Of a stretch of DNA of 16,829 nucleotides, positions 1-7,083 are shown one piece after another. The stretch is taken from assembly GCA_964604565.1 (NCBI GenBank), contig CAZRZN010000071.1, forward strand, positions 1 through 16,829, in the 5' to 3' direction. Each line of letters starts with the position of its first letter. Positions within the stretch are counted from its first letter, which is position 1. Source of the stretch: CAZRZN01 sp964604565 (GTDB taxonomy: Bacteria; Pseudomonadota; Alphaproteobacteria; Rhodobacterales; Rhodobacteraceae). A program made the translations under genes and the position numbers. The notes below the pieces were generated by a model. That model was not told the DNA's origin. It worked only from the letters and a program-made list of their open reading frames with translations, and did no database searches.

Positions 1-334
1 CGATATGGACCTTGGACACCAACGGGCAGGTCGCGTCGACATAGACCATCTCGCGCCTCAGCGCCTCTGCGGGGACGGATTTCGGCACTCCGTGGGCAGA
101 GAAGATGACAGGGCGATCGTCAGGGCAATCCTGCAATTCTTCTACGAAAATTGCACCTTTTGCCCGTAAATCGTCGACCACGAACTTGTTGTGGACGATC
201 TCATGGCGGACGTAGACGGGCGCGCCCCATTTGGCCAGGGCCTGTTCCACGATCTTGATCGCGCGATCCACGCCTGCGCAAAAGCCGCGCGGCGCGGCAA
301 GGTAGAGCGTGAGCGGTTGCAGCGGTTCGGACAT
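1..334 (-). CDS. ispH: 4-hydroxy-3-methylbut-2-enyl diphosphate reductase, N-terminal part (runs off the window)
   Basis: IspH is the last enzyme of the MEP isoprenoid pathway: a cytosolic iron-sulfur enzyme that reduces HMBPP to IPP and DMAPP. About 111 N-terminal residues are visible; the C-terminal part lies beyond position 1. Visible family signatures are the first cluster cysteine in RGFCAGVDRA, the substrate histidines in VRHEIVHNKF and FSAHGVPKS, and the second cluster cysteine in DATCPLVSKVH, all in the expected order. The chosen start is the ATG whose complement is at 332-334, because GGAAGG lies about 8 nt upstream of it; an in-frame ATG at 349 is the alternative. It is divergent from the B12-binding regulator, with 179 bp between the two starts that include a TGT-N12-ACA palindrome. 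IspH feeds carotenoid, quinone and (in phototrophs) bacteriochlorophyll tail synthesis. Identity is certain; regulation is inference. Confidence 0.96.
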   Translation of the reverse strand, partial: MSEPLQPLTLYLAAPRGFCAGVDRAIKIVEQALAKWGAPVYVRHEIVHNKFVVDDLRAKGAIFVEELQDCPDDRPVIFSAHGVPKSVPAEALRREMVYVDATCPLVSKVHI

Positions 335-402
335 CAAACGGCCTTCCATGGTTGCAGGTTTCAGATTTAATCTCCCGCGGCCCTGTCGTCCAGACCAAGT
401 AA

Positions 403-420
403 TGTCAGACTTATCTGACA
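403..420. promoter_or_regulatory. Perfect palindrome of TGT-N12-ACA form (PpsR/CrtJ-like operator candidate)
   Basis: The 18 bases TGTCAGACTTATCTGACA form a perfect inverted repeat with 7-bp arms and a 4-bp centre. They match TGT-N12-ACA, the known consensus for PpsR/CrtJ binding, and also the stricter TGTC-N10-GACA. The site lies between the divergent ispH and B12-regulator genes. The hexamer TGACAC at its right edge recurs 11 bp downstream (416-421 and 427-432). Which protein binds it is inference; another dimeric regulator could use the same symmetry. Confidence 0.55.
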
Positions 421-439
421 CTCAATTGACACCCAAAGC

Positions 440-467
440 TTGATCCCGAAAAACAGAAAGCTATGGT
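440..467 (+). promoter_or_regulatory. Possible sigma-70 promoter for the B12-binding regulator
   Basis: TTGATC at 440-445 and TATGGT at 462-467 are separated by 16 bp and lie about 45 bp upstream of the ATG at 514. Each hexamer matches four of six consensus bases. A perfect TTGACA at 426-431 has no acceptable -10 at the right distance. The call is visual only. Confidence 0.3.
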
Positions 468-513
468 TTGAAAGTGCCATGTTTTGTGTACACTGGCATG
501 CGGGGTGGGACAC

Positions 514-1329
514 ATGATCGACTTTGACGAAGCCTTCTTCAAGAGTTCCGAAGCTCGCTACACAGCGCTTCAAGAACATCTTTCCGAGCCAGCACTTGAA
601 CGCTTCGCTCGCGAAGTCGTCAAACGCCTCGGGTCGCGGGCGATGCGACTTGCTGAGGGGGGAGATGTCCACCGACCCTCAACGTCGGAGGTTCAAGTCC
701 TGTGCAATGCGCTTCTGCACCCGGATCCGTCGGTCGCGCGGGAAATGGTGCGATCTCTTCAGGCGCGCAATGTCACGCTTGAAATCCTGTTTCAAGCCTA
801 CCTCGGCCCTGCGTCCGAACGTCTGGGCACCATGTGGGACAACGACCGCATCAGTTTCGGTCAGGTGACGCTGGGCGTGAGCCGCATTCTGGAGCTTGTG
901 CACAAACTGCGCGCCGCCCTGCCCCCGGCGAAGATCACGAAATCCGACATGGTGCTTTTCGCCACGGTCCCGGGAGAGACCCACAGCCTCGGCGTCGAAA
1001 TGGCAACCGAACTGTTCCGCCAAAGGGGGTGGGACGTCGAAGTGATGGTCGGCGGTTCACATGGCGAGATCATCGAGCGGATCGATTCCAACCGCTATCT
1101 GATGCTTGGCCTTTCGGCCAGTGGACGGCGGACTGCAGAGGCCCTTGCCGTTCTCATCCACTCTGTCCGGACCGTCGATCCCAGCCTTTACATCGTGGCC
1201 AGCGGCGTGGTGGTGCGGGAAGAACCCGACCTGCTGGCGCTTGCGCAGCCCGATTACTCGGTATCTTCGGTCGACGATGCCTTGCTGCTGATGGATCGGC
1301 TGTCTACCGGCGTGCCGCGCGGCGCATGA
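514..1329 (+). CDS. Cobalamin-binding regulatory protein, PpaA/AerR-like
   Basis: This 271-residue soluble protein has a helical cap of about residues 70-135 followed by a Rossmann-type B12-binding domain (145-265). In the cap, LGTMWDNDRISFGQVTLG shows Trp108 followed nine residues later by Val-Thr, where light-sensing CarH proteins have W-x9-EH. The B12 domain has PGETHSLG with His157 as candidate lower cobalt ligand, then LGLSAS (about 199) and SGVVV (230), the usual nucleotide-tail loops. No MerR-type or other helix-turn-helix domain is visible, which fits the PpaA/AerR antirepressors of purple bacteria rather than CarH. I chose ATG 514, preceded by GGGTGGGA; upstream TTG 484 is in frame but lacks a ribosome site. 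Known family role: light-, redox- or B12-dependent modulation of PpsR/CrtJ. A role in this organism is inferred, as no photosynthesis genes lie in the window. It could instead be a corrinoid-dependent regulator of another system. Confidence 0.8.
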   Translation: MIDFDEAFFKSSEARYTALQEHLSEPALERFAREVVKRLGSRAMRLAEGGDVHRPSTSEVQVLCNALLHPDPSVAREMVRSLQARNVTLEILFQAYLGPASERLGTMWDNDRISFGQVTLGVSRILELVHKLRAALPPAKITKSDMVLFATVPGETHSLGVEMATELFRQRGWDVEVMVGGSHGEIIERIDSNRYLMLGLSASGRRTAEALAVLIHSVRTVDPSLYIVASGVVVREEPDLLALAQPDYSVSSVDDALLLMDRLSTGVPRGA

Positions 1330-1451
1330 CGTCATTGCGGCCCGGAAGCGAATACCTTGACTCGACCCAAGCGGCAAAGACGAACATCACGGCTCGCCGG
1401 AGCGATGAGGGATCGACACGCCTGTTCAGGCGCAACCACGACGCCGCACGA

Positions 1452-1467
1452 ACCCCATTTAAGGGGT
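1452..1467 (+). terminator. Weak terminator-like hairpin after the B12 regulator
   Basis: ACCCC (1452-1456) and GGGGT (1463-1467) can form a 5-bp stem with a 6-nt AT loop, followed by CGTTCT. It lies 120 bp downstream of the stop codon. The T-tract is poor, so the call is tentative. Confidence 0.25.
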
Positions 1468-1488
1468 CGTTCTGATCAAGGTCAGAGA

Positions 1489-1513
1489 CGCGCCCACCTT
1501 TCCGGCGGGCGCG
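1489..1513. terminator. Hairpin between convergent genes, possible bidirectional terminator
   Basis: CGCGCCC (1489-1495) and GGGCGCG (1507-1513) form a perfect 7-bp GC stem with an 11-nt loop. It sits just past the stop codon of the minus-strand NYN gene, between it and the convergent B12 regulator. No T-run follows on either strand, so Rho-dependent help or a merely structural role is possible. Confidence 0.4.
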
Positions 1514-1519
1514 GCCGGA

Positions 1520-2092
1520 TTATTCGCCTGACGCAACCTCGAACGTGCGATCCACCTGCGTCTCGCGCGGCGGGCGCCCGATCACTTCGCGCAACTCGTC
1601 AAGTTCGATGAAGTTGTCGGCCTGACGGCGCAATTCATCCGCGATCATCGGCGGCTGCGACCGGATGGTCGACACGACGGACACGCGGACACCCTGCCGC
1701 TGAAGGCTTTCCACTAGCGGCCGGAAATCACCGTCACCGGAAAACAGCACGATGTGATCGATACGCGGGGCCAGTTCCATGGCATCGACAGTCAGTTCGA
1801 TATCCATGTTGCCTTTGACTTTGCGCCGCCCTTGGCTGTCTGTGTATTCCTTGGCCGGTTTCGTCACCATGCTGAAACCGTTATAATGCAACCAGTCCAC
1901 CAGCGGGCGGATCGGCGAATACTCGTCGTTTTCCAGCAGGGCCGTGTAGTAAAAAGCCCGAACCATTTTCCCGCGACGCGCGAATTCCTGACGCAGAAGC
2001 TTGTAATCTATGTCGAACCCGAGCGCCTTCGCCGCAGCGTAAAGATTCGAGCCATCAATGAACAGCGCGAGCCGTTCGTCCTTGTAGAACAT
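1520..2092 (-). CDS. NYN domain protein (LabA/DUF88 family), putative RNase
   Basis: This 190-residue protein consists essentially of one NYN (PIN-like) domain. Acidic residues typical of the metal site are visible: LALFIDGSNLYAAAK (Asp13, Asn16), GNMDIELTVDAMEL (Asp97) and VLFSGDGDFRPLVESL (Asp120, Asp122). The family contains metal-dependent RNases, and some cyanobacterial LabA members are linked to circadian output; the substrate of this protein cannot be read from sequence. The ATG at 2092 is preceded by GAAAGGAAA at ribosome-site distance; a TTG three bases upstream also opens the frame but is not needed. The gene is divergent from folK and convergent with the B12 regulator. It is probably cytosolic, with no signal peptide or membrane segment. 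Confidence 0.88.
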   Translation of the reverse strand: MFYKDERLALFIDGSNLYAAAKALGFDIDYKLLRQEFARRGKMVRAFYYTALLENDEYSPIRPLVDWLHYNGFSMVTKPAKEYTDSQGRRKVKGNMDIELTVDAMELAPRIDHIVLFSGDGDFRPLVESLQRQGVRVSVVSTIRSQPPMIADELRRQADNFIELDELREVIGRPPRETQVDRTFEVASGE

Positions 2093-2199
2093 CAAATTTC
2101 CTTTCGTTCAATCGACCCGCCTGAACCGTGAGTGTGAATGGGGTGGCGGCTTTGCAACTTTAAACCTATTCTTTTTTTGACATTTCGCAAGGCGGCTAC
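2093..2199. promoter_or_regulatory. AT-rich divergent promoter region between the NYN gene and folK
   Basis: This 107-bp gap between divergent genes contains the most AT-rich tract in its surroundings (2158-2185, with a run of seven T). A perfect TTGACA occurs at 2177-2182 on the plus strand, but no good -10 follows before the folK GTG at 2200. On the minus strand, TTGCGA (2184-2189) and TAGGTT (2162-2167) are 16 bp apart and could serve the NYN gene. Promoter assignment is uncertain. Confidence 0.3.
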
Positions 2200-2820
2200 G
2201 TGTCTCAAAAGAATAGTCTAATACCCAGTATGCATCACGAATACCTCATTGCCCTAGGGTCAAACCTCGGATCGCGGGCGGGCGACAATGCCCAGACGCT
2301 TGACGCCGCATTGCAGCATCTCACCCGGGGCGGGGCGACGCTGCGCCGGGTCAGCCGCTTCTTCGCGACACCCTGTTTTCCACCCGGCGCGGGCCCCGAT
2401 TACGTCAATGCCTGCGCCGCTTTAAGGAGCCGGGACGCCCCGGATGAGTTCTTGTATAGGTTGCATGACGCAGAGGCAACCTTCGGCCGGACACGGGACC
2501 TGCGCTGGGCGAGCCGCACGCTTGATCTTGATCTGATCGCGGCTGGCAACCGCGTCCTGCCCGACGACCGTGCGCAGACCGAATGGAGAGAGCTTGGCAC
2601 CGAGGCACAGCGCCGGATTGCACCGGATCGCCTGATCCTGCCGCATCCACGCCTTCAGGAACGGGGGTTTGTTCTGGTGCCACTGGCCGATATCGCTGCC
2701 GATTGGGTCCACCCGATCCTCGGCAAGAACGTGCGGCAGATGCTGGCCGCGCTGCCGGGGGCGGCGCGCGACGGCATAGTGCCGCTCGGCCCCGATCACG
2801 CCCAAGAGGCCCCCTTGTAA
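2200..2820 (+). CDS. folK: 2-amino-4-hydroxy-6-hydroxymethyldihydropteridine diphosphokinase (HPPK)
   Basis: FolK transfers pyrophosphate from ATP to 6-hydroxymethyl-7,8-dihydropterin in folate synthesis, in the cytosol. The visible signatures are YLIALGSNLGSR (residues 15-26), FATPCFPPGAGPDYVNA (around 55-71), the core RTLDLDLIAAG with the Mg-binding Asp109 and Asp111, and LPHPRLQERGFVLVPLADI (148-166). At 206 residues it is longer than the roughly 160-residue E. coli enzyme, mainly because of an insertion at about 121-143 before LPHPRL and extra residues at both ends. GTG 2200 is chosen because AAGGCGG precedes it by a few bases; ATG 2230 is an in-frame alternative without a clear ribosome site. 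It is followed 63 bp later by rpoZ on the same strand. No other folate genes are nearby. Confidence 0.95.
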   Translation: MSQKNSLIPSMHHEYLIALGSNLGSRAGDNAQTLDAALQHLTRGGATLRRVSRFFATPCFPPGAGPDYVNACAALRSRDAPDEFLYRLHDAEATFGRTRDLRWASRTLDLDLIAAGNRVLPDDRAQTEWRELGTEAQRRIAPDRLILPHPRLQERGFVLVPLADIAADWVHPILGKNVRQMLAALPGAARDGIVPLGPDHAQEAPL

Positions 2821-2829
2821 ATCCGTGCC

Positions 2830-2858
2830 TTGCGCGTTATGTGCAAAAGTTCTTAGCC
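2830..2858 (+). promoter_or_regulatory. Possible promoter for rpoZ
   Basis: TTGCGC at 2830-2835 and TTAGCC at 2853-2858 are 17 bp apart, 26 bp upstream of the rpoZ ATG. The -10 match is weak; position and spacing are the main support. Confidence 0.22.
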
Positions 2859-2883
2859 CTCGAGACAGGAGACGGATCGTTCC

Positions 2884-3237
2884 ATGGCCCGCGTGACGGT
2901 AGAAGACTGCGTTGACAAGGTTCCAAACCGGTTTGAGCTGGTGATGCTCGCCGCGCATCGTGCGCGCGAAATCTCCTCCGGGGCCGCGATCACCGTGGAC
3001 CGCGACAACGACAAGAACCCGGTGGTCGCCCTGCGCGAGATCGCCGAAGAGACCCAGTCGACCGAAGAGCTGCGCGAGCGGCTGATCGAATCGAACCAGA
3101 CCCAGATCGAAGTCGACGAGCCCGAAGAGGACACGATGGCCTTGCTGATGGGCGCCGAGCAGGACAAGCCGCAAGAGGATGACATGTCCGAGGAAAAGCT
3201 GCTCCGCGCGCTCATGGAGGCGCAGGGTCAGGGCTGA
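2884..3237 (+). CDS. rpoZ: DNA-directed RNA polymerase omega subunit
   Basis: This 117-residue omega subunit binds the beta-prime C-terminus, helps RNA polymerase assembly, and in proteobacteria forms part of a ppGpp-binding site. The conserved N-terminal core is MARVTVEDCVDKVPNRFELV, followed by AAHRAREISSG and DNDKNPVVALREIA. The C-terminal third (about residues 75-117) is an acidic tail rich in Glu and Asp, common in alphaproteobacterial omegas. ATG 2884 is preceded by AGGAGA at good spacing. The next gene, 22 bp downstream, encodes the ppGpp synthetase/hydrolase, a widely conserved pairing that places the alarmone enzyme beside one of its RNA polymerase effector subunits. Confidence 0.97.
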   Translation: MARVTVEDCVDKVPNRFELVMLAAHRAREISSGAAITVDRDNDKNPVVALREIAEETQSTEELRERLIESNQTQIEVDEPEEDTMALLMGAEQDKPQEDDMSEEKLLRALMEAQGQG

Positions 3238-3259
3238 TCCTGCGTTGGGGTGAGGCCGC

Positions 3260-5398
3260 ATGATCTCTGCTGACGACCTCGTTGCCCTTGTCCGCAACTA
3301 CAATCCAGGCACCAATGCCGACCTGATCGTCGAGGCCTATGACTACGGCCTCGACATGCATGACGGTCAGGTCCGCAAGTCAGGCGAACCCTATTTCAGT
3401 CATCCTGTCGCCGTCGCGGCAATCCTGACGGAACAGCAGCTTGACGATGCGACGATCATCACCGCCCTGCTGCACGACACGATAGAGGACACGCGATCGA
3501 CCTATGCCGAGGTCGAGGCGCGATTCGGACGCGAAATCGCCGATCTCGTGGATGGCGTCACCAAGCTGACGAACCTTCAACTTTCCTCGTCCGAGACCAA
3601 GCAAGCCGAAAACTTCCGCAAGCTCTTCATGGCGATGTCCAAGGATCTGCGGGTGATCCTCGTCAAGCTTGCCGACCGGCTGCACAACATGCGCACCATC
3701 AAGGCGATGCGCCTTGAAAAACAGGTGCAGAAGGCGCGCGAGACGATGGAGATCTTTGCACCGCTTGCGGGCCGCATGGGCATGCAATGGATGCGCGAGG
3801 AACTGGAGGACCACGCCTTTCGCGTGCTCAATCCCAAGGGCCGCGACAGCATCATCCGCCGCTTCATCACGCTGCAAAAGGAAACCGGTGACGTGGTGCA
3901 GCGCATCACGGGCGACATGCAGCACGAACTGGCCAAGGCGCATGTCACGGCGGACGTCTTTGGCCGCGCCAAGAAACCCTATTCGATCTGGCGCAAGATG
4001 CAGGAAAAGAAGATCGGGTTTTCCCGGCTCTCGGACATCTACGGCTTTCGCGTGATCACCGCGTCGGAGGCGGATTGCTACACCGCGCTCGGCGCCATCC
4101 ACCAGCGCTGGCGCGCCGTGCCCGGCCGGTTCAAGGATTACATCAGCCAGCCCAAGAGCAACGGATACCGGTCCATCCACACCACCGTATCGGGCCGCGA
4201 CGGCAAACGGGTGGAGGTGCAGATCCGCACCGGCGAGATGCACGAGGTGGCCGAAACCGGCGTCGCCGCCCATTGGTCCTATCGCGATGGCGAACCGGCG
4301 GAGAACCGATTTGCCGTCGATCCGGCAAAGTGGATCGTGTCGGTCACCGAACAGTTCGACGCCGAGGAAGATCACGACGCCTTCATGGAGGCGGTCAAGC
4401 TGGAGATGTATTCCGACAAGGTCTTCTGCTTCACGCCCCGCGGCGACGTGGTCAAGCTGCCGATGGGGGCCACGCCCATCGACTACGCCTACGCCATCCA
4501 CACCCGGATCGGGTCGCGCTGCGTCGGCGCCAAGGTGGACGGCATCCGCGTGCCGCTCTGGACCCGGCTGAAGAACGGCCAATCGGTCGAGATCATCACG
4601 GCAGAGGCACAGGCCCCGCAGGCCACATGGCTGGACATGGCCACCACCGGCAAGGCAAAGTCCGCGATCCGCCGCGCGCTGCGCGAGGCCAACAAGGAAC
4701 GCTACGCACGGCTGGGCCACGAACTGGCCCGTGCCGCCTTCGAAGGGCGCGGCAAGAAGGCCACCGACAAGGTGCTGGAACGCGCTGCCGCCACCCTGCG
4801 CCTGCCGGACACCGAAACCTTGCTGGCGCGGCTGGGCAGCGCGGAACTGACCGCCAGCGAACTGGTGGAGGCGGTCTATCCAAACCTCGCGATCCGCGAC
4901 GGTGGCGAGGTGGAGGCCAAGCGCGCGGTCGTCGGCCTCGAACACGGACAGGGCTTCGAACGCGCCGCCTGCTGCCAGCCGTTGCCGGGGGAGCGAATCG
5001 TGGGACTGGCGCATCGCGGCCGCGGGGTGGCGGTGCATGCCATCGACTGCGCGGCCCTCGCGGACCATGAGAACCAGCCGCAGCGCTGGCTCGATCTCCA
5101 CTGGGCCGAGGGCAAGCACCCGGCGGCCTATGCCGTCTCGCTGGAACTGACCATTGGCAACGATGCCGGGGTGCTGGGACGGATTTGCACATTGATCGGC
5201 GAGACCGGGGCCAATATCTCTGACCTCAGATTCATTGCACGGAAACCGGATTTTTACCGCCTCATGATGGATGTGGACCTCAGAGACGCCGAACATCTGC
5301 ACTCCCTCATCTCGACGCTCGAGGCGGAAAGCAATGTCGCCTCCGTCGAACGGCGGCGCGATCCCCGGCTGGAAACCGTTCCCGCCGCGGCGGAATAA
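3260..5398 (+). CDS. spoT: Bifunctional (p)ppGpp synthetase/hydrolase (RelA/SpoT homologue, Rsh)
   Basis: This 712-residue long RSH enzyme makes and degrades the stringent-response alarmone (p)ppGpp. The hydrolase domain (about 25-155) has its metal residues intact: FSHP (His48), LLHDTIEDT (His72, Asp73, Glu76, Asp77) and DRLHNMRT. The synthetase domain (about 235-350) has GRAKKPYSIWRKM, DIYGFRVI and KSNGYRSIHTT. The motif PGRFKDYI (288-295) is the RFKD form found in bifunctional enzymes, not the EFDD form of synthetase-only RelA. A TGS domain follows (about 388-448), then a cysteine region (AACCQPLPGERIVG, 569-582) and a C-terminal ACT domain (about 625-697). ATG 3260 has GGTGAGG upstream. 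Both activities look intact, so this is probably the main RSH of the cell. It follows rpoZ by 22 bp and precedes the DUF2062 gene by 16 bp, suggesting one operon. Confidence 0.96.
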   Translation: MISADDLVALVRNYNPGTNADLIVEAYDYGLDMHDGQVRKSGEPYFSHPVAVAAILTEQQLDDATIITALLHDTIEDTRSTYAEVEARFGREIADLVDGVTKLTNLQLSSSETKQAENFRKLFMAMSKDLRVILVKLADRLHNMRTIKAMRLEKQVQKARETMEIFAPLAGRMGMQWMREELEDHAFRVLNPKGRDSIIRRFITLQKETGDVVQRITGDMQHELAKAHVTADVFGRAKKPYSIWRKMQEKKIGFSRLSDIYGFRVITASEADCYTALGAIHQRWRAVPGRFKDYISQPKSNGYRSIHTTVSGRDGKRVEVQIRTGEMHEVAETGVAAHWSYRDGEPAENRFAVDPAKWIVSVTEQFDAEEDHDAFMEAVKLEMYSDKVFCFTPRGDVVKLPMGATPIDYAYAIHTRIGSRCVGAKVDGIRVPLWTRLKNGQSVEIITAEAQAPQATWLDMATTGKAKSAIRRALREANKERYARLGHELARAAFEGRGKKATDKVLERAAATLRLPDTETLLARLGSAELTASELVEAVYPNLAIRDGGEVEAKRAVVGLEHGQGFERAACCQPLPGERIVGLAHRGRGVAVHAIDCAALADHENQPQRWLDLHWAEGKHPAAYAVSLELTIGNDAGVLGRICTLIGETGANISDLRFIARKPDFYRLMMDVDLRDAEHLHSLISTLEAESNVASVERRRDPRLETVPAAAE

Positions 5399-5414
5399 GC
5401 AGGAAAGGCACAGG

Positions 5415-6056
5415 GTGGTCTTCAAGAGACGCGACAGACGGTCCATTTGGCGGGCGGCGCTGGAGGCACTCTGGCCGCGCGGCGGCTGGACCCGCGCGGC
5501 GCGCTACGTCCGGCTGCGCCTGAACCGCCTGCCCGATCCGCCGGAACGGATCGCACGCGGGATCTTTGCCGGTGTCTTTACCACCTTCACGCCCTTCTAC
5601 GGCTTTCACTTCTTCATCGCGGCGGCCATTGCGCTGTTCATGCGCGGCAATGTGATCGCGGCGCTGCTCTCCACCTTCTTCGGCAATCCACTGACCTATC
5701 TGCCGATCGGCGTGATTTCGATGAAGACGGGCTATACCCTGCTCGGGCTGGAGGCGAGCGAGGATCACGGCGGCGTGGGCCAGAAATTCGTCAAGGCGGG
5801 TGAGGATCTCTGGAACAACATGATCGCCGTCTTCACGCCCGATCAGGCGGATTGGACCGCGTTGGAACTGTTCTATGACGAGGTGTTCTTTCCCTACATG
5901 ATCGGGGGCATCGTGCCGGGGATCGTCGCGGGGCTGATCGCCTATTACATCTCGTTGCCGGTGATCACCGCCTTTCAGAACCGTCGGAAGGGCGTGATCA
6001 AGGCCAAGCTTGCAGAATTGAAGAAGAAAAAGAAGATGGGCACACATCCGGACTGA
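5415..6056 (+). CDS. DUF2062 domain membrane protein
   Basis: This 213-residue inner-membrane protein belongs to the DUF2062 family, whose function is not established. A basic N-terminus (FKRRDRR and WPRGGWTRAARYVRLRL) is followed by the family core RIARGIFAGVFTTFTPFYGF and a hydrophobic hairpin with FFGNPLTYLPIG (about 50-103), then a last membrane segment near 160-186. The C-terminus ends in a lysine-rich coil (AKLAELKKKKKMG), probably cytosolic. The start is GTG 5415, preceded by AGGAAAGG; no ATG lies in frame nearby. The gene begins 16 bp after spoT and is probably cotranscribed and perhaps coupled with it. The rpoZ - RSH - DUF2062 order recurs in Rhodobacterales as I recall it, so a link with envelope or stringent physiology is conceivable but unproven. 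Confidence 0.85.
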   Translation: MVFKRRDRRSIWRAALEALWPRGGWTRAARYVRLRLNRLPDPPERIARGIFAGVFTTFTPFYGFHFFIAAAIALFMRGNVIAALLSTFFGNPLTYLPIGVISMKTGYTLLGLEASEDHGGVGQKFVKAGEDLWNNMIAVFTPDQADWTALELFYDEVFFPYMIGGIVPGIVAGLIAYYISLPVITAFQNRRKGVIKAKLAELKKKKKMGTHPD

Positions 6057-6189
6057 CCCGCGCCTCGGCGCAATCCTACCGTTGCCCCGCCCCGGCCTGC
6101 CGCCTTGGCACGCGACCTGCACGGCGGCATGGCGCCGCGTCCGCCCCGGGAAAAATTGCAGTTTTCTTTTGCCGGCAGCGCCCCTAGAT

Positions 6190-6199
6190 TTTGATCAAA
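6190..6199. promoter_or_regulatory. 10-bp palindrome just upstream of pdxJ
   Basis: TTTGATCAAA is a perfect palindrome overlapping a possible -10 element (TAGATT, 6185-6190), 23 bp before the pdxJ start chosen here. It resembles two fused FNR half-sites but lacks the four-base spacer of a real FNR box, so no regulator is assigned. Confidence 0.2.
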
Positions 6200-6221
6200 T
6201 CGAATGATCGGAACCCTGCCC

Positions 6222-6974
6222 ATGCCATCTCCCGCCGGACCCCTTCGCCTTGGCGTCAACATCGACCACGTGGCGACCGTGCGCAACGCCCGCGGCAGCG
6301 CCTATCCCGATCCCGTGCGCGCCGCGAGGATCGCCGAAGAGGCGGGCGCCGATGGCATCACCGCGCATCTGCGCGAGGATCGCCGCCACATCTCGGACGA
6401 GGATATCGACCGTCTGGTGGCACATCTGACGGTGCCGCTGAATTTCGAAATGGCCGCCACCGATGAAATGCAAAGGATTGCGCTGCGGCACAAACCCCAC
6501 GCGGTTTGCATCGTCCCCGAAAAGCGCGAGGAAAAGACCACCGAGGGCGGGCTTGAGGTCGCGCGGGAGGAAAACCGGCTGGCGCATTTCATCGCCCCCC
6601 TGCGTGAGGCGGGCTGCCGCGTGTCGATCTTTATCGCCGCCGACCGGCGCCAGATCGAGGCCGCGCACCGCATCGGCGCGCAGGTCATCGAACTGCACAC
6701 CGGCGCCTATTGCGACTATCACGCCGAGGGCCGGATCGACGACCGCGATGCGGAACTGGAAAAGATGCGCGAGATGGCGGGATTTGCCCACAGTCTCGGA
6801 CTGGAGGTCCACGCCGGTCACGGCCTGACCTATGACACCGTGCAACCCGTCGCCGCCTTTCCCGAGGTCGTGGAGCTGAACATCGGCCATTTCCTGATCG
6901 GCGAGGCAATATTTCTGGGCCTCGGCCCGGCCATTCAGGAAATGCGCCGGCTGATGGATGTGGCGCGCGGCTGA
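6222..6974 (+). CDS. pdxJ: Pyridoxine 5'-phosphate synthase
   Basis: PdxJ condenses 3-amino-2-oxopropyl phosphate with 1-deoxy-D-xylulose 5-phosphate to give pyridoxine 5'-phosphate, in the DXP-dependent B6 pathway. This TIM-barrel enzyme of 250 residues shows LGVNIDHVATVRNARG, DGITAHLREDRRHI, LNFEMAATDEM, VCIVPEKREEKTTEGGL, IELHTGAYCD, VHAGHGLTYDTV and ELNIGHFLIGEAIFLGL in the family order, with length typical of the family. ATG 6222 is preferred because CGGAA sits 8 nt upstream; ATG 6204 is in frame but has no ribosome site and may lie too close to the likely transcription start. A 165-bp gap separates it from the DUF2062 gene. In many proteobacteria acpS follows directly; here three other genes intervene. 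Confidence 0.96.
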   Translation: MPSPAGPLRLGVNIDHVATVRNARGSAYPDPVRAARIAEEAGADGITAHLREDRRHISDEDIDRLVAHLTVPLNFEMAATDEMQRIALRHKPHAVCIVPEKREEKTTEGGLEVAREENRLAHFIAPLREAGCRVSIFIAADRRQIEAAHRIGAQVIELHTGAYCDYHAEGRIDDRDAELEKMREMAGFAHSLGLEVHAGHGLTYDTVQPVAAFPEVVELNIGHFLIGEAIFLGLGPAIQEMRRLMDVARG

Positions 6975-6997
6975 ACCGCCATCTTCCCCGTGCAGTC

Positions 6998-7027
6998 TTG
7001 GTTCAGTACCATTGGTTCCATTATCCT
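6998..7027 (+). promoter_or_regulatory. Possible promoter for the 2OG-Fe(II) oxygenase, with a direct repeat
   Basis: TTGGTT (6998-7003) and TATCCT (7022-7027) are 18 bp apart, 57 bp before the oxygenase start. The -35 hexamer is part of TTGGTTC, which repeats exactly 14 bp later (6998-7004 and 7012-7018). This suggests its own promoter and perhaps an activator or repressor site; the evidence is visual only. Confidence 0.3.
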
Positions 7028-7083
7028 GCCCCAATGACGCGATATTTCCGCGGCACAGGGCGCCCAAGCAAAGGATTTCAGAC

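Noticed and set aside
484..513. TTG start giving a ten-residue N-terminal extension to the B12 regulator
   Set aside because: There is no ribosome site before the TTG, while GGGTGGGA precedes the ATG at 514. The palindrome GTGTACAC at 486-493 looks more like leader DNA than coding sequence.
2422..3297. Minus-strand open frame across folK and rpoZ
   Set aside because: It covers two well-supported plus-strand genes and their intergenic region and has no domain signature.
3380..5446. Long open frame (688 codons) antisense to the ppGpp synthetase gene
   Set aside because: It is a by-product of GC-rich codon bias on the opposite strand. It has no recognisable domain, and the plus-strand RSH protein is complete and unmistakable.
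6190..6199. FNR box upstream of pdxJ
   Set aside because: TTTGATCAAA lacks the four-base spacer between TTGAT and ATCAA half-sites, so it does not fit the consensus.
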